DNA from: Pholis gunnellus
Taxonomy: Eukaryota; Chordata; Actinopteri; Perciformes; Pholidae
Assembly (NCBI GenBank): GCA_910591455.2
Contig: OU342804.1
Span: forward strand, 13,238,133 to 13,302,132
Direction of reading: 5' to 3'
DNA length: 64,000 nt
The stretch's first letter is position 1. The number at the start of each line of letters is the position of its first letter. Made by a program: the position numbers and the translations under genes. A model generated the notes under the pieces. That model saw only the letters and a list, made by a program, of their open reading frames with translations. It did no database searches and was not told the origin of the DNA. This document shows positions 1-12,689 of the stretch, one piece after another.

Positions 1-479
1 AGATAATTGCTGATGTCTTGGTAGTGATAAATGTGACTCCATTCCAGAGGTACAAATGTCCCGGTGCAGCCCTGGGTTTGACAATCAAGAGGCCCCACTG
101 GGATTGGTGCACCGCACTGCTCCCCGGCCTTCCACAGATGAATCCCTCGCTACTTTCTCTCCTTTAGTCAGTCTTAGCTGGGCTGTCTATTTTACTTTAA
201 CCACAGGCCTTCATAGTAAATCTCATTTCATTGTCAGCCGTGACTGTGGTTTACTTCTCTGGCCTGTCTGCTGACTTCCTGTTGCCATTAACGCTCAATA
301 TCTCTGTTGGGGCCTGTCTGCTTGGTCTTATTTCATTCTGTACCGTGTCCTGTCCTGTCCTCCCATATAGATAGTCCATCTGACAGACTGGCAGAGGCTG
401 TGCCAGCCTAAGAGCTCTCTGTATTTCATTCACACTGCCGGTTCATCTCCCTTCTCTTTCTGCTGAAAAAAAGGGTTGT
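1..479. other. non-coding background
   Basis: Unique sequence with a small TGTCC triplication near 346. The two short ORFs have no coding character. Nothing else seen. Confidence 0.5.
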
Positions 480-860
480 AATTGATATTGGGACCCATCC
501 ATCCTCCCCTTTTAAGTCCAGAGATCCAATTTATCTTGGTGAGAATGCCGATTGGCTCTCGCCCATGCCTTGTCGGTCAGACTTTGCCTGTTTTTAGATG
601 GCCGTTAATTAAAGTGCCGCCCTGACAAAAAATCAGATCTACACGGGGGTGTGTGTGGCAATAGAAATGGTCCATCTGATTCACACTTGACCACATAAAT
701 CAGCAAAGTGGCTCAGTCTAATCTGACCTAGGCAGTTTAAATCACCACAGACACAGACTGGTCCAATTAGATCTTATTCCACCCATGTAAATCTTTAACA
801 GGCTCAATCTGCATTAACCTCAGTGTTGTTCGTCACAAATGGCTACAGGATGATCTAGTC
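480..860. promoter_or_regulatory. candidate conserved non-coding element
   Basis: Unique sequence with TTAATTAA (605-612) in GGCCGTTAATTAAAGTGCC, CAATTAG near 764, and several TAAT/ATTA cores. No repeats or ORFs. Homeodomain-type sites at this density suit a developmental enhancer; conservation is untested. Confidence 0.35.
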
Positions 861-2084
861 AATCACCTTTTCAGTCAGACTAAAGATGGAGGGAGGAGGC
901 TTTGTGAAAGAACAGTACTATGTCAAAGCACAATCGCTACATTTTAATGTCATGATTAATGCTTTAAATGGGCGGGTTTGCTTTTGAAACAACATTCTTT
1001 CACAAAAAATGTTCCAATTCAACTTGTAGAATTGAACCCGTTGATGCATGTACAGTATGCCAAGTGAGCTCAGCTGGAAGTCTGACATCAAACATTGAAT
1101 CACACTAAATCTGACTCGGATCATTTTTAGATGGTTTAACAGTCTATACTATTTAATCCCAATGTAATCATGGGACAGTACTCTAAATTAGGCAGACGGA
1201 TAGATAGGTAGCTAAATGGACAGTTCGAGAAGTAAGTAGGTAAGTTGGAAGGCACTATGGAAACATTTATAGTAGATACTGTACATGTGGATGTGGAGTT
1301 TAAATAAGTGAAACAGGAATTAGTTGTGTTCTTACGACTAGACAAAAAAAAACAGATACCACAAAGAGGTTAAAAACACCTTGAATACCTCCTACTTTGA
1401 GAAACTTACTTTATGCTGTCTCCCCTTCATTCGGTGACTTATAAATGCATACATCCATTCAAAATGATACCGTCTCTGTCCATGTAGTATAGCTCTGGGG
1501 TGTTTATATATATATGTGTGTGTGCTTGTCTTTGTATATTTGGGGTCTATTCCATTGCCTCTTATCTTTATGGAAATCAGAGGATGTAGATCCTCTACTC
1601 CCCTTTTTTTTTTTTACCATTCCCTGTCTCTCTTTTATTTCTCTCCATGTCGCTCTATCTTGTCTTTGAACTGCTCCCAGTGACTGTGAACCTGAGACAG
1701 CCCCTCAGCTGGCACAGATGGGAAGTCAATAGAAGCAAGTGACCTATATTATGGGCTACTCTACTAACTCCCAGTGCGTCTCAAGTGAGAGCAGAATATT
1801 AAGGATTGCGTGTACGCTGTTCCAGTGTATTTGTGTGTTTGCGTGTGTGTTTTTTAAGGGGTGTGTGCAACGGAGACCAGGAGAAGGTTAATTACCTCCT
1901 CGTCCTTCGCTGTCGGCTGGCTTTACCTGGATGGGTCGGTTCATCTGGAGAGAGAGAGAGAGAGAAGGAAGAGATGGGAAATCCCAGGTTAGCACGAAAT
2001 GATAGGAGTGAACAAGTGAAATGTGGTAGTGTTCCTGGCGTTAATGTCTTGATTCTGTCCTGCTCTGTCAGTTTAATGCAAAAG
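861..2084. other. non-coding background
   Basis: AT-rich unique sequence with short TATA/TG runs near 1505-1525, a T run at 1605, and the GA run at 1949. The small ORFs are not supported. Confidence 0.5.
1949..1965 (+). repeat. (GA)n
   Basis: A perfect GA dinucleotide run of 17 bp. Confidence 0.9.
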
Positions 2085-2275
2085 TGATGATAACGTAAAA
2101 GAGATCAATCTGTTTGGTTCTCCATGCCAACGTGTTTAATTAATCGAGGGCACTGCCTCTAGAGAAGCCTGAATTCCCCCCACAGTTCAGCAGAATTAGC
2201 ACTTTTCAATGACGGAGCCACACTGGGTGTCAGATGGCACTTGGAGATTAATGCCATTACATCAGCCACTCCCAG
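2085..2275. promoter_or_regulatory. candidate conserved non-coding element
   Basis: TTTAATTAAT (2135-2144) and AGATTAATGCCATTAC lie within unique sequence; TAAT cores occur in both orientations. Confidence 0.35.
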
Positions 2276-3618
2276 CCCCAGAGGGAGAGGTCCTCTCAGG
2301 CTGGCCCTTGCTCTTCCTGTCCCCTCCTGGCTCCAGACTCGCAGTCACCAGCTATATACTGCTCATCCCTGACCCTCAGCAATCCGTCTTTCTCTGCCTC
2401 CATCCCTTCCTCCACTCTCTCCTCTCTACCCAGAATCCCTTTTGCAACTCACAACCAATGTACCACTGGTCTGGACAGCCAGCCCCACCCTGACCCAGCC
2501 TGCTCCTCCTGGAAGCTATCGAGAGCCAACGAACAGCGTAGCTGTGAAACAGCTTGTGAAAGGTTAACAGTGGGGAATCGATAAACAACCTTTGAAGAAC
2601 AATTTTATAGTGAGGTGAAAGCAAAACGTCGCCAAGCTAACATAAAAAAAACCTTTTAAAAACTGCACACCGTGAATAAAAACTCCCCTGGCTCTCTTTG
2701 CTCCCCTGTCTATGGTTTCTTTCTTTTTTTTTCACAGTTTGAATGTGACAACAGAAAAACACTTGATCTTGTGACTTCTCTGAAACGAATAATATCCCCT
2801 CTTTCCTTTGTTAAAAGGGGAGGTGTTATGAGCCACCCTCGAAGACCCTTGTTTATTGAGGCTACCCACGCATGTCATAGTTGTCATTGTGTTTTATATT
2901 TGGCATGGTGTTTTTCTGGCTTCAGTCTGCAGTGGGCCTATCTTTCTAACTAGGCCATGCAGACACGTCCAACATGTGAGTGCCAGTGAATGACACACAA
3001 TATTGCCCCCTCAGATCAGTCAGCAAGGGCAGCACAGTGGGTGTTGGGCCCTCAGGCAACGCATCACTTGACAGCAGTTGACCATGGCTAAATATAGACC
3101 TAAGACGTGAGACATGTATAGACAAGCATATACATGGTGACACCCTGGGGATGTAATGTACTCGTCTTGCAATATGTTGTGGCACTGGAACAAAGCTTGC
3201 AGAGATGACGGACGCATCACAAAGACCAGCGAATGAACGCCCCACACACACACAGATTCAGATGCATGCGCAGTCACATCCATATAAATGGACGTTGATA
3301 GAGGACTTTCACCCAGGAAACCGTTGTTTTATTATATTTTACGTAAGAAATATATCTATTTTAACAACCACGATTTTTCCTGAACCTAACCCAGTGGTTT
3401 TGTTGCCTAAACAGGGCTTGTGCAGGCGCACTAATCGCTTGTCTTGCTGGACATTTGTAAGAGAACGGACAAAAGAATTATATATAACTTTTCGATATAT
3501 GAACCTTTGAATGAGGATACGTTGACTATTGATGTATGTGAGTATGCAGTGGAGAGAGTTAAGGTCAGTTGGAGCATTGTAGACAGTATTGTATTGAAGG
3601 TGTGTTGTGTGTATATAT

Positions 3619-3645
3619 TGTGTGTGTGTGTGTGTGTGTGTGTGT
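3619..3645 (+). repeat. (TG)n
   Basis: A TG dinucleotide run, preceded by GTGTATATATTG. Confidence 0.95.
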
Positions 3646-3933
3646 TGGCAGCAGCTCAGGTTGGGGGAAGAATTTGTCTCACATAAGAGGTTTAGAGTAG
3701 CCTGAAGTCCCAAGATCCCTGTCCAGTGATCAGTCAGCTTCTAGGTCTTAAACGGCAGCGATTGGTCAGGAGGCTTCATTAGTAGCCCCTGAGCCACTGC
3801 AGCAACAAGAGTCATTAGACAACCCAAAAGTACACTTGTGGTTGCCAGGCAACCGAGCGGAGGTGGCCGGCAGGCAGGCAGTCAAGGCAAGCTGGCCGTT
3901 GGTCTGTGGGCTGTCAGCCAACCAATTGGCACT

Positions 3934-3975
3934 CCTTTCTTTCTTCTTTCTTTCTTTCTTCTTCTTTTTTCTTTA
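3934..3975 (+). repeat. (TTTC)n pyrimidine tract
   Basis: An imperfect CTTT/TTTC run, followed 35 bp later by a 10-A tract (4012-4021). Confidence 0.85.
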
Positions 3976-4332
3976 CTTGGTCCAAGGAGGTCATAGTGAG
4001 AGGGGAGGGACAAAAAAAAAAGATTCCTCAACTCCCACCTTCCAGCATGTCCCACTTTCATGTCCCTTTTTAGTGACTGTGACAATGAGTTTCCAGAGCG
4101 AGTCTGCTGCAACGTCTGCTCCAGCTTCCTGCCAAATTATGGAGTTCAGCTTGACGCCAAACTATGGAGATGTGAGATGTGGAGTTGTGCATGTGGCAGC
4201 AGTTGAGATGTCTGCTTCTTTGAACTACTTTATAGTGTCCTCTACGTATATTTTCTTGTGCAAACAGAGGAAATGTTTCCAGCACATGTGCGTACTGCAC
4301 ACAGAAATCTTGAAATTAACTTTACTTTTATC

Positions 4333-4382
4333 CTCTCTCTCTCTCTCACACACACACTGTCACACATACACACACACACACA
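4333..4382 (+). repeat. (CT)n-(CA)n compound
   Basis: CT units 4333-4347 change to CA units with two interruptions (TGT, TA). Confidence 0.9.
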
Positions 4383-4399
4383 GAGAGGCACAAAAAGTC

Positions 4400-4770
4400 T
4401 AGGGGCTCAATAACAGCAGGTGGCTTAGGTGACATTTTAATCCCTTATTACTGAGTGCAGGATTAGCCAACAGATCAAGGCAGAGTTAATTATATGAATT
4501 CATCAGAGGCTGGGCGAAGAGGCAGCCTGCTTTCCCCTAGGGCCAGGACCCACCCCCACTCCCACACCACCCATCCTTTGCCTCCACACATGCATACACA
4601 CACTAAGGAAGAGGACAAGTGACATTATGTCTGTCTGAGGAGCTAGCTAGTTTCTTATTAGCATTGCAGCAGCAGAAAGCTAAGATAGCACAAGCCGTTG
4701 AGCTTTGTCGTTGGGCCCTGCAAAATGAGCTGCATAGACATGGGAGAGGAGGACTAGAGGGTTTTTCATC
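4400..4770. promoter_or_regulatory. candidate conserved non-coding elements (two blocks)
   Basis: Block one (4405-4550) holds ATTTTAATCCCTTATTACTG and GAGTTAATTATATGAATTCA. Block two (4620-4760) holds TTTCTTATTAGCATTGCAGC. The CA-rich 4555-4605 stretch separates them. Unique, not coding. Confidence 0.35.
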
Positions 4771-7624
4771 CGATAGACGTGTGGCTGCCGAGGCTGAAAG
4801 GAGTTCAACAACCCCCCGTCTTGCTTTATCTTTGTCTCTCTCTGCCCCTTTGGCCTCCAAAACCAATATGCTTCCCACCACAGCCCCTTAATGGGTTGAT
4901 CAATGCTGACAAATAGGCAGCTCATGCTGTCTTGCCTGGGAACTCACAGCTCTGCGCCTGTGTGCTGCTACACTTAGCCATCTCTCTTTCTCCGCATCTC
5001 TCCCCTTTTCTGTCTTTCTCTTTCTTTCGCTCACTTTTTTTTCCCTCTCCATATTTTCCCCTCCTTCATGCTCTATTTACTTTATGTCTATACATTCTTT
5101 TTTTTTTTCTTTCTTTGCTCTAATCTCCAGAGGCAAATCTATATTTTTCATTAAGTTATGATGACTAAAAGTCAGCTGAAGTCACAGAGGGGTGGAAAGC
5201 CAATAGTGTGGAAGAGAGGAACTTGCTTACATTTTCCAGTAAAGGACTGTGTGTAAGTTTCAGAGCGTGTGACTGTGTGTGTTTGAGTGTGCATGCACAT
5301 CAGTCCATCTATCTTTGGCTAGTCCGCCTGATTGATAACAGTGCAGTGGAGAGAAAGAGAGACAAGGACACAGCTGGCCTTTGACCATGCTTTGTGAATA
5401 CCACTGCTCACAAAGCCAGCAAAGAGAAATGCAATCTACCAGACACTTAAATACACAAAGAATGTTCTCTGAGGACCATAACAGAAGTGTGAGTACTTCG
5501 TCCACTGTTGAGTCTCTTTGGTTGTAACTCTTACATTTATTTTCTTTTTAGATGACTAGAGTGAAGAACATTTTTGGTGAGCCAAGTTGAATGGGACAGA
5601 ATAAATCATACTGATTTGCAAATTGAAATGCTTTTACTTTTTCTAACTGAATGTCAATCGTTACCTTCTATTGCATCTACTGAACAAGTAAGGAACAGTT
5701 AGTACTCAATGTTAGGGACATGCTGATCAACTATGATTTCTTAATAGTTATGCTGTGAGCTGCTGTCTTCTGAGTAGATATGTAGTAAAGTGAACACAGG
5801 GCTAAACCCACAGAAAGTGCTGGTCGTGCAATAAATATTAAGCCACTCAAAAAGACAGCGAGCTAAAAGCACACCATATAAAACTAAAGCATAGTTTCAA
5901 ACAATGGTTTTACACTTGTGCAATGAAAATTAGCTCCAATCTGCACAAGTGTTGTGTCTTGCGCACATGATGGATAATGGAAGCATATCTGGGCACACCT
6001 GCTATTTTCTTTCCTCAGTGAGCATCCACACACGACAGGTGTATTGGGTGAAGTGGAATATTTATAGCAGGATGTGGCGATGAATCATTACCTTCTCAGC
6101 CATACACATTACTTCATCTCATAACTTTTAAACAGCTGTGGCAATCACAGTGGCGCAAGACGAATATTGGCTCACCAAATGGGGGGAAGAGTGTAAGCCA
6201 ACTTGTCTAAATAGAAAGATATTCTTGTCCAGGAGGTGCAGAGTGGCAAAGGCACACATATACAGTTTGTCCTCACAAATGTTGTGCCAAAGGCTGATGG
6301 TGAACTTCTCTGAGATGAATCTACATTTGCGGGGATACTGAACGTCTGGTCACCAATTTCTTTTATATATTATCTGTTATTTATTGTCTTGAGTCTTAAT
6401 TGTTTTTGGGAGTAAGTTGGATTTTTCTGAGCTTTATGAGAATAACAAATATCAACCAATCAGTTTGTGTTTAAGGAACATATCCAATGTGTACATCATA
6501 GAACAACACAGAGGCAAGACGTCAAACTTAATTACTCCTCTCAACCTTGACAATGGCAGCACAGACCAGATCCGCTCCTTCCACTGTTACCTTTTACAAT
6601 ATAAGCCTTAGATATACACAGTACACTGTGTAAGTGTTTACCCAGAGGAAACTCAAATTCACTCTGGGCATATTGTTAAACGGAAACTAGCTTGCAGTAG
6701 CTTAGGCTATACAACAATATACCTCAGGCGGACTGCCAGACACTGCTCTGGATCAATAGGATACCGTTAGTTGGTCCGCTGCCAGCGCACATCTATTCAA
6801 CCTTTTAATGAAAAAGGGTTGCAACTGTCGCAAACTGTTATCGCTGCCGGTATGAATAGTGTTGATGCGAAATATTTGCAGGCAAGTATTTCACATTTTT
6901 GTATCGTATATGTTTCCCTCCCTTGGTGTGTAATGGCCTTAACTGTGCAGTACAGTCAAATTAGAATAATAAAAGTAAAAAAAGTAGAATAAATAAGATT
7001 GTTATTCTGGTTCCCTTTATTTTGTAGTACTGAGAAAAATGAATACGGATAGACTCATTTAGTCTTGGCTGCATCTACATGCCACAACAAAGCTATACTG
7101 CCAACATTGTGATTGAGCATTACTCTGTTTTGAGCCCTGTATTAACTCACAATTCTCCAAAATAATTTTGTTGACATGACTTCCCTTAGAGTATTGTCTT
7201 CCAAAACAATTAACAGGTTTCTTGACTATTCAATGTCAGATTTTACTGAAACAGTTGCACCCACGTTTGTGCTCTCATGTGGTTCATCACAACTACAGAC
7301 TTACTACAATTTGAAATGCGTTGAAACATTGTGCGTTGCTTCATGCTGCTGTGGCCTCACTGTGACCCAGTGATTGGTGAGAACTCATGACATGAAGGAG
7401 TATTGTGATGTAGTGAGAAGTTCACTTAAGATTTGTCATGAAAGCTAAGCTAAGTTTACACATTTATTTCATTTTTATTTTATTTGTACCTTTTTACAGT
7501 GAAATGTCATGAACAAAAACAAAAAATAAAAATAATAAGTGTACTGGTTGATTAGTTTTCCTTTGCTGTTATTTCATTTCTGTTGCTTTCATTTCATCTC
7601 ACACATCAGATAACTGCTTAGTTT
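4771..7624. other. non-coding background with one MITE-like copy
   Basis: C/T-rich stretch 4980-5120, then AT-rich unique sequence. Apart from the family C repeat at 6451 I see no feature I can support; the ORFs here are short and uninformative. Confidence 0.45.
6451..6620 (+). mobile_element. short interspersed repeat, family C, copy 1
   Basis: This segment aligns by eye to 32860-32990 on the same strand. Shared blocks are ATCAACCAATCA, a CTC-CTCAACCT-GACAA-GGCAG core, CAGATCCGCTC/CAGATCCACTC, and an end block CAATATAAGCC/CAATAAAAGCC. The copies differ by many substitutions and small indels. No ORF, tail or tRNA-like promoter boxes are seen. Two diverged copies in 64 kb suggest an old non-autonomous element; the family is not identified. 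Confidence 0.55.
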
Positions 7625-7985
7625 TCAAGTCATCAGGTACCATTCTCTTGATGAGCCATCCATTGTTTGATGCCTCTCATTATCATTCTGCAGTTTCGCC
7701 GTCAGTGAATTCATTGGAGCTGTTGATGCCATTTACAACCGTTTAAGCTCAATTAAAGATGTTTATTGCAGACTGGCTTTTCTTAAAGAGCTAACAAAGA
7801 GCCGACGGCGGTGGCTGAGACCGAGAAGCCTCATTCCTAAAGCAGATATAAGGACGCTAAGTCCCTGACCTTTGATCATTATAAAGCCACTATAAGTGCC
7901 CTGACCTCTGTCATTATCATCAGTGCCTTTGGAGCTTCAGGGAATTAAGAATACTCTGATGTTTCATTGAATGGAATTGGCTTTT
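7625..7985. promoter_or_regulatory. strong candidate conserved non-coding element
   Basis: Dense motif content without repeats: CTCAATTAAAGATGTTTATT (forkhead/homeodomain-like), CCTTTGATC at 7869-7877 (TCF/LEF consensus CTTTGATS), CTCATTATCATTCTGC and GTCATTATCATCAGTG. It lies 220 bp left of the candidate exon at 8206. An enhancer role is inferred from texture only. Confidence 0.45.
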
Positions 7986-8205
7986 TGTCAATACCCACTT
8001 TAAAGTGTCATGGTAAGCTTGTAATTGTTAAAGATTTCTTTTTCTAAACTGTAATACACCAGACCAAATGATAGGAAAATACAGAGAGCAACATTTCTTG
8101 ATAATTTGACACTAGTCCAAATTAGATCCATACTGAGGAATTTAGGGAGTACAGTTGAAAAAAATACAGCATTTTGAAAAAAAAAATACAATTATCTCAC
8201 TGTAG

Positions 8206-8353
8206 GTCTATCTCACATGGCAAGCAAGCTTCCGGATCATGGACAGCCTGTACTGTACCAGCCCAAATTACTCCTTCCATCAGCCATCGCTCACACGTCA
8301 GGACATCCTGCCCCTCACTTCTGTGGGGAAGAGAAACCAGGCCAGCGCAGCAG
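8206..8353 (+). CDS. candidate unrecognised (possibly alternative first) coding exon
   Basis: I do not recognise the product. The segment begins after a plausible acceptor (pyrimidine-leaning tract ending CTGTAG at 8200-8205) and ends at a good donor, CAG|GTATGAG, at 8353/8354. One frame is open across all 148 nt. It contains an ATG at 8239-8241 with A at -3 and G at +4 (strong Kozak context), followed by 38 codons to the donor; the peptide starts MDSLYCTSPNYSFHQPSLTR and looks protein-like, with mixed polar residues and no low complexity. The length is not a multiple of three, so it would leave the reading frame in phase 1. That fits an isoform-specific 5' coding exon better than a skippable cassette exon. 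No domain is visible and no partner exon was found in this window. Alternatives are a chance ORF inside a conserved non-coding element. Reading past the donor, the frame stops after about 17 more codons. Confidence 0.3.
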
Positions 8354-8698
8354 GTATGAGCCGTTCTCTCAAATTGGTGTGCAAGTTCACAGCAGCCTCC
8401 CTGTGAGGCCAGCAAGTCAGGAGAGGTCGGGCCTGCCGTGTTTGTTAGAGGAGATGAGTTAGAGCTGGAGTGATTACACATTGCCTGTCTCCCACAAAAA
8501 CACATGCAGGAGGGCTGTGTCTGCCTCACTGTGACGAAGAGGGAGAAGGGGTGCTGACAGCTCAACAGAGGGTGGCTGGTGGTGAAATGCAGCCTATTTT
8601 TAGCTCTGATCCTGCAGCTCCTATTTAAAGACTAGATACCGGGGGTTGGTTTGGGAAGGGAAGAAGGCCAGCAACAGCAAAAGAAATGTGCTCCTAAC

Positions 8699-9245
8699 TT
8701 GGGATGCAGCGATACCGATACCAGTATCGGGTCCAATATGAGCTCATGTTCTCATGTACTCACGCATTTGTACTCGTAATACTACTTTGTTGCAACCACA
8801 CCCAAGACCAGTCTGGCAACGTGATGTTAACCTCTCTTCAACTGAGCCTAATAAGCCACCCAGCTGCAACAATAAGATGATGCAAAAGATAAAAAATGTA
8901 TCGCCAGCTGCAGTGTATGCGCAAAACAGGCTGTCCCAAGTACGTCTCATCAATAAGTCTAGCTGTGAGGTTGGCATACTCTCAGGGGTTTCCACCAGTG
9001 TATTGCTAAGATGGCGTAACATTGGCAAGTGGTATTTAATGAAATCATTGTATTGAATGGTAAAATGTCAGCAACAGCATCATGTTGTACATTTGATTTG
9101 TTACAGTCAGAAAGTGAGCATCTGATGAAAATAAAACACGTTTTCAAAGTTATTGTTAGAACTGTAATGGCATTATTGAGTTCTCACATCGGTATAGGTA
9201 TATCGGCAAGTACTCAAATGTTACTTGGTTAATGAAGTAACCCTA
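8699..9245. mobile_element. hAT-like non-autonomous DNA transposon (MITE)
   Basis: The left edge reads TTGGGATGCAGCGATACCGA with a short inverted motif (GATACC/GGTATC type) around 8710-8730. The right edge contains CATCGGTATAGGTATATCGG and ends ACCCTAG. Elements starting TAGGGATGCACCGATAC-like and ending in the complement are common hAT-family MITEs in fish and other vertebrates (recalled, not searched). The 540-bp interior holds no transposase. The outer ends match only loosely (GGGATGC against AGGGTTAC), and the eight flanking bases on the two sides do not match, so the copy is old or the ends are misplaced. Confidence 0.5.
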
Positions 9246-9319
9246 GTGTGAAACTGCAGTGTCATAGGGAAACATCTCTGTGTTTATCTTTCGTCTATGT
9301 AATCTCCGTCTTGTTCTCC

Positions 9320-9720
9320 ATAATTACCTGGCATTTGATCCCCCCTGGAGCAGGATTTTGCCTTCTAATTCATTTATAAATCCAGTACTGGCTCTTTGGT
9401 CCTCTGAGTAGCCCAGCTGAGCATCTGAACCAATCTATACAACCCCACCCTGCTTGGCCCAGTCCAACCCAATCTAGTCTTGGGGACTGTAGCCATTATA
9501 GCCCTATTCTCCCATTCTATTCCTACTTTTACTCTACCAGTGCCCAGCAGCCCTCCTCTCGAGGTGGGACAGAGGCGGACAGAGACAGAAAGTGGATGAG
9601 AAATCGAGCCATCATGTTATCCTCTGCTCCATAAAGCCTCGGTTCTTTCTGTGACTGTAGATGGATTGCCGTGTAGATCACTGCAACCAATGGCCAGTGC
9701 ACTATATTACATTTATTGCC
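9320..9720. promoter_or_regulatory. candidate conserved non-coding elements
   Basis: 9320-9470 carries ATAATTACCTGGCATTTGAT and TTCATTTATAAATCC. 9590-9720 carries GAGCCATCATGTTATCC and a CCAAT-containing ACCAATGGCCAG. Unique sequence just right of the hAT-like element. Confidence 0.35.
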
Positions 9721-9986
9721 CCCCCCTTTTCCCTCCCATTCTCCTTTCCTTCTTTTACTGTGAATATGAGGGTGGGTGCAAAGAAGAACAGGGGGAGTCG
9801 GGGTAGAGGTGCATCAGGGGGAAGAGGGGGGTGACGATTCGACACAGTGAGACAAGACTAACAAATTAGTCAAAGTGACAGGGAGTTTTATGAGGTCTGC
9901 TCTTGGGAGGCGACTGCTGCTCTCTCCTCTCTCTTTCCCTGTCTTCCCTCTCTCTTTCTCCTGGCCACAGGGACACCGTGCCTTGG

Positions 9987-9987
<1 letters not shown>

Positions 9988-10036
<49 letters not shown>
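9988..10036 (+). repeat. (TG)n
   Basis: An almost perfect TG run of over 40 bp with one A near its end. It explains the Val/Cys and Thr/His homopolymer ORFs here. Confidence 0.97.
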
Positions 10037-10037
<1 letters not shown>

Positions 10038-10039
10038 GT

Positions 10040-12640
10040 ACATGGTTGTGCATTTGCAAAGGAAAAGAATGAAAGAACTGGCAGAACAAGAAAGCAGAAA
10101 GGACCAGCAAGCATTAGGTAGCGAAAGAAAGGCTGTAGAAATACTGGATATAAGAGGCTCTGGGATTAGGAGAGGACTTTGCTCTGACGTCTGCTTTTTG
10201 TTTTGCACCAACTTTATGAATCACTTGCATTACAAAAAGTATTTTTTAAGGGATTATTTCCCTTTTTTTAGGTGAACATGTGTTTGTATGAGATCTTTGC
10301 AAAAACACAACTAAAGGTTGATGGTAGAAGGCCCAATGCTTCCGATGCATACACCCAAACACAGAAGGTTAAATGCCCAGACTCGAGCTCTGCGACAAAA
10401 AGTCAGCGCAGGAGTTGCCACAATAACCTGGTGCCTCCCCAGGAGCATCTATCACTCTGCAAGGCCACAGTGCAAATGTTTCAGAGCCGGTCGGGGAAAA
10501 ACTGCTAAAGTGGCTCACGGTATAAAGAGGTGTGGGAGAATGATAATAAGTGGAGGGTAATGACACACCATGCATCTGTCAGATTTATGAGTGTATATCC
10601 TGCATTGCTCTTCTCATATACCTGCCGGGCCGGGTCTGCACTCCAGACGGTACACACCACAATGCTGATGAGACGAGTCAGCGGTGAGCAATCACAGAGC
10701 GAAGGGGAGAATGAAGCTGGACTCGCTCTGCTATGGGCAATGACAACATCCAACAATTGAGCACTAAAGGCCCAGAGCACACACTAACACACACGTCAAA
10801 ATGGCCTGCAAAAATGCTCAGAATCACAGAGAGGCATATAACAAACAGGCAGCCAGGATGGGGGGCCAGTATGGGGCTCAGAGGAAAGAGCCTGCGATCT
10901 ATATATGTAATATGTGATGTTTATACGTATATATTTCATCATCATTATGCTTAAAAACAGATGGCAGCATTATAAAGTGTTAACTAAAGTGTTCATTTCT
11001 GTTCCTGGAAGATGCAACAGCACATGCATTTTATTTGAGCCTTTTTTTGTGTTTATGTTCTGCCACTCTTCCAGGTTAGCTTCTGTTCTCCATTGCACCA
11101 GAGAGGGGAACGAAAACACTGAAATGTTCGCAAATGCATATTCCAAAATGTTTTATTAAGTTGTAAATTCTTTTTTTTAGATAAAAAAGAAAATGATTGT
11201 TTAGCCCTTAGGATTCACATAATCAACTACATTTTGGTGAGAAGTGTTAAATGTAAATAAAACAGTGTTGTTTGCAATGGAAATTCCACAGAATGTGTCA
11301 AAAGTAGCCAGAGGCTGATGACTGCTACACAAACAACATATTGTTCATAAAAAGTTTATCTTGGGTCAGATTTTTGTGGCTATTTTTGTTGTATAATGAG
11401 AAGAGACTTCTTTGTCTGCCCATGGTGGGTAAAGCTTCACATAGGGTGACGATTGTGGTAAGGGGTCGGATGAGTTTGTCCAGGTTCTTTCTTTAATCAT
11501 TAGTTAAGTCATGTTTAAAATGGTTAATGCAACTTGTGAAATGTATATTGTCACTAATATAACACAAATGAAAAAGTAAAACAATCTTGTATTTCTAGAT
11601 TTTAAGAATTTACTAAATTAAATAATTGGATTAACTAGCTAGCACTAATCATCTAGCTCATCACCATCAACAAACACAAACATACACACACAAATCGAAA
11701 TCACAGCCTATACAGACAGAAGTGCAAAGCGGGGGATCACGTAGTGTACGTGCACATACATGTTGGACTCAACAGAGCATGCACTCTCAAAAACACGAAG
11801 CAACAGTGTGATCACACACACACTTGCTTTTACCATCACATCGATGCATACATTCAGATACAACAACAAATACATAACAAAATTAAACAGCAACAGCAGA
11901 AAAATATCTCTAATATCCATTTGTGTTCGCATTTTTCACAGATTAAGGCACTTTTGGTTAGTGCCAGTGGTATTAATTAATGGAATACACTGCTTAACAA
12001 TACAATGTGTATTTTATTTTCTGTTTTATTACGATATTTGCCACATTTTGTTTTTGATTTGTTGCGCAATTGGAGAAGATGGTAGTCTTTTGCAGTTTTT
12101 GCTATCGCCACTGATTCATTTTAGATATCTACAGGGAGCCCAAAGAAATCCTCAATATGTTGACAGATGAATATTTTTTACCCAATGGGCTATTGATTCT
12201 CTTAGGTTTAATATGAAATCCCATGCCATACCCACGCAGACAGGCTTCAGATAATAAGAGGTATTCCACACACATCACGGATGTGGCAACGCACACAGAT
12301 TCGTAAACACACACTCACTGGCTGCCGATTGTAATGGGAGTCACGAGAATGAAGATGCTCCTCAAACAAACACTTTCATAGCTAAATGGTCTTGTAAATA
12401 CTCACAGCAGAACAAACACAGGAATAAAATAGTTATTATAATGGAACAGAATATGTGTTTTTGTAATGAGCAATGGAAGACTGTTATTACACAAACAAAT
12501 TCAGGCAAGTGGATAACTAAGCATATGGAGGCATACACACTGATGCATACTTTCTCAGTTTGAAACAAATGCATACATTCACACGCACAAACTCACGCAT
12601 GCCAGCAAACGTGTGCAGAGATACCTTTAGATACATAACA
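10040..12640. other. non-coding background
   Basis: Mostly AT-rich unique sequence with CA-rich imperfect stretches near 11650-11850. A pyrimidine tract followed by TAG|GTGAAC occurs at 10271/10272. No supported gene; the 136-aa ORF at 11760 is a chance ORF rich in His/Ile/Tyr. Confidence 0.45.
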
Positions 12641-12641
12641 G

Positions 12642-12644
<3 letters not shown>

Positions 12645-12672
<28 letters not shown>
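12645..12672 (+). repeat. (CA)n
   Basis: A perfect CA run of 28 bp at the left edge of a candidate CNE. Confidence 0.95.
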
Positions 12673-12677
<5 letters not shown>

Positions 12678-12689
12678 AAAGCAACAACC

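Larger units (their letters stand above)
2276..4399. other. background with microsatellites
   Basis: Mixed unique sequence. A strong acceptor-like tract ends at TTTTTTTTCACAG (2738) without a following supported exon. It includes the TG, TTTC and CT/CA tracts. The 188-aa ORF at 3836-4402 is low-complexity chance. Confidence 0.45.

Noticed and set aside
3836..4402. 188-aa plus-strand ORF
   Set aside because: Built from a TTTC tract, an A run and a CT/CA tract; no domain, and the sequence has non-coding texture.
10255..10277. Juxtaposed TTTTTTTAG|GTGAAC
   Set aside because: The donor half is poor and T runs are common; not strong enough for a recursive splice site call.
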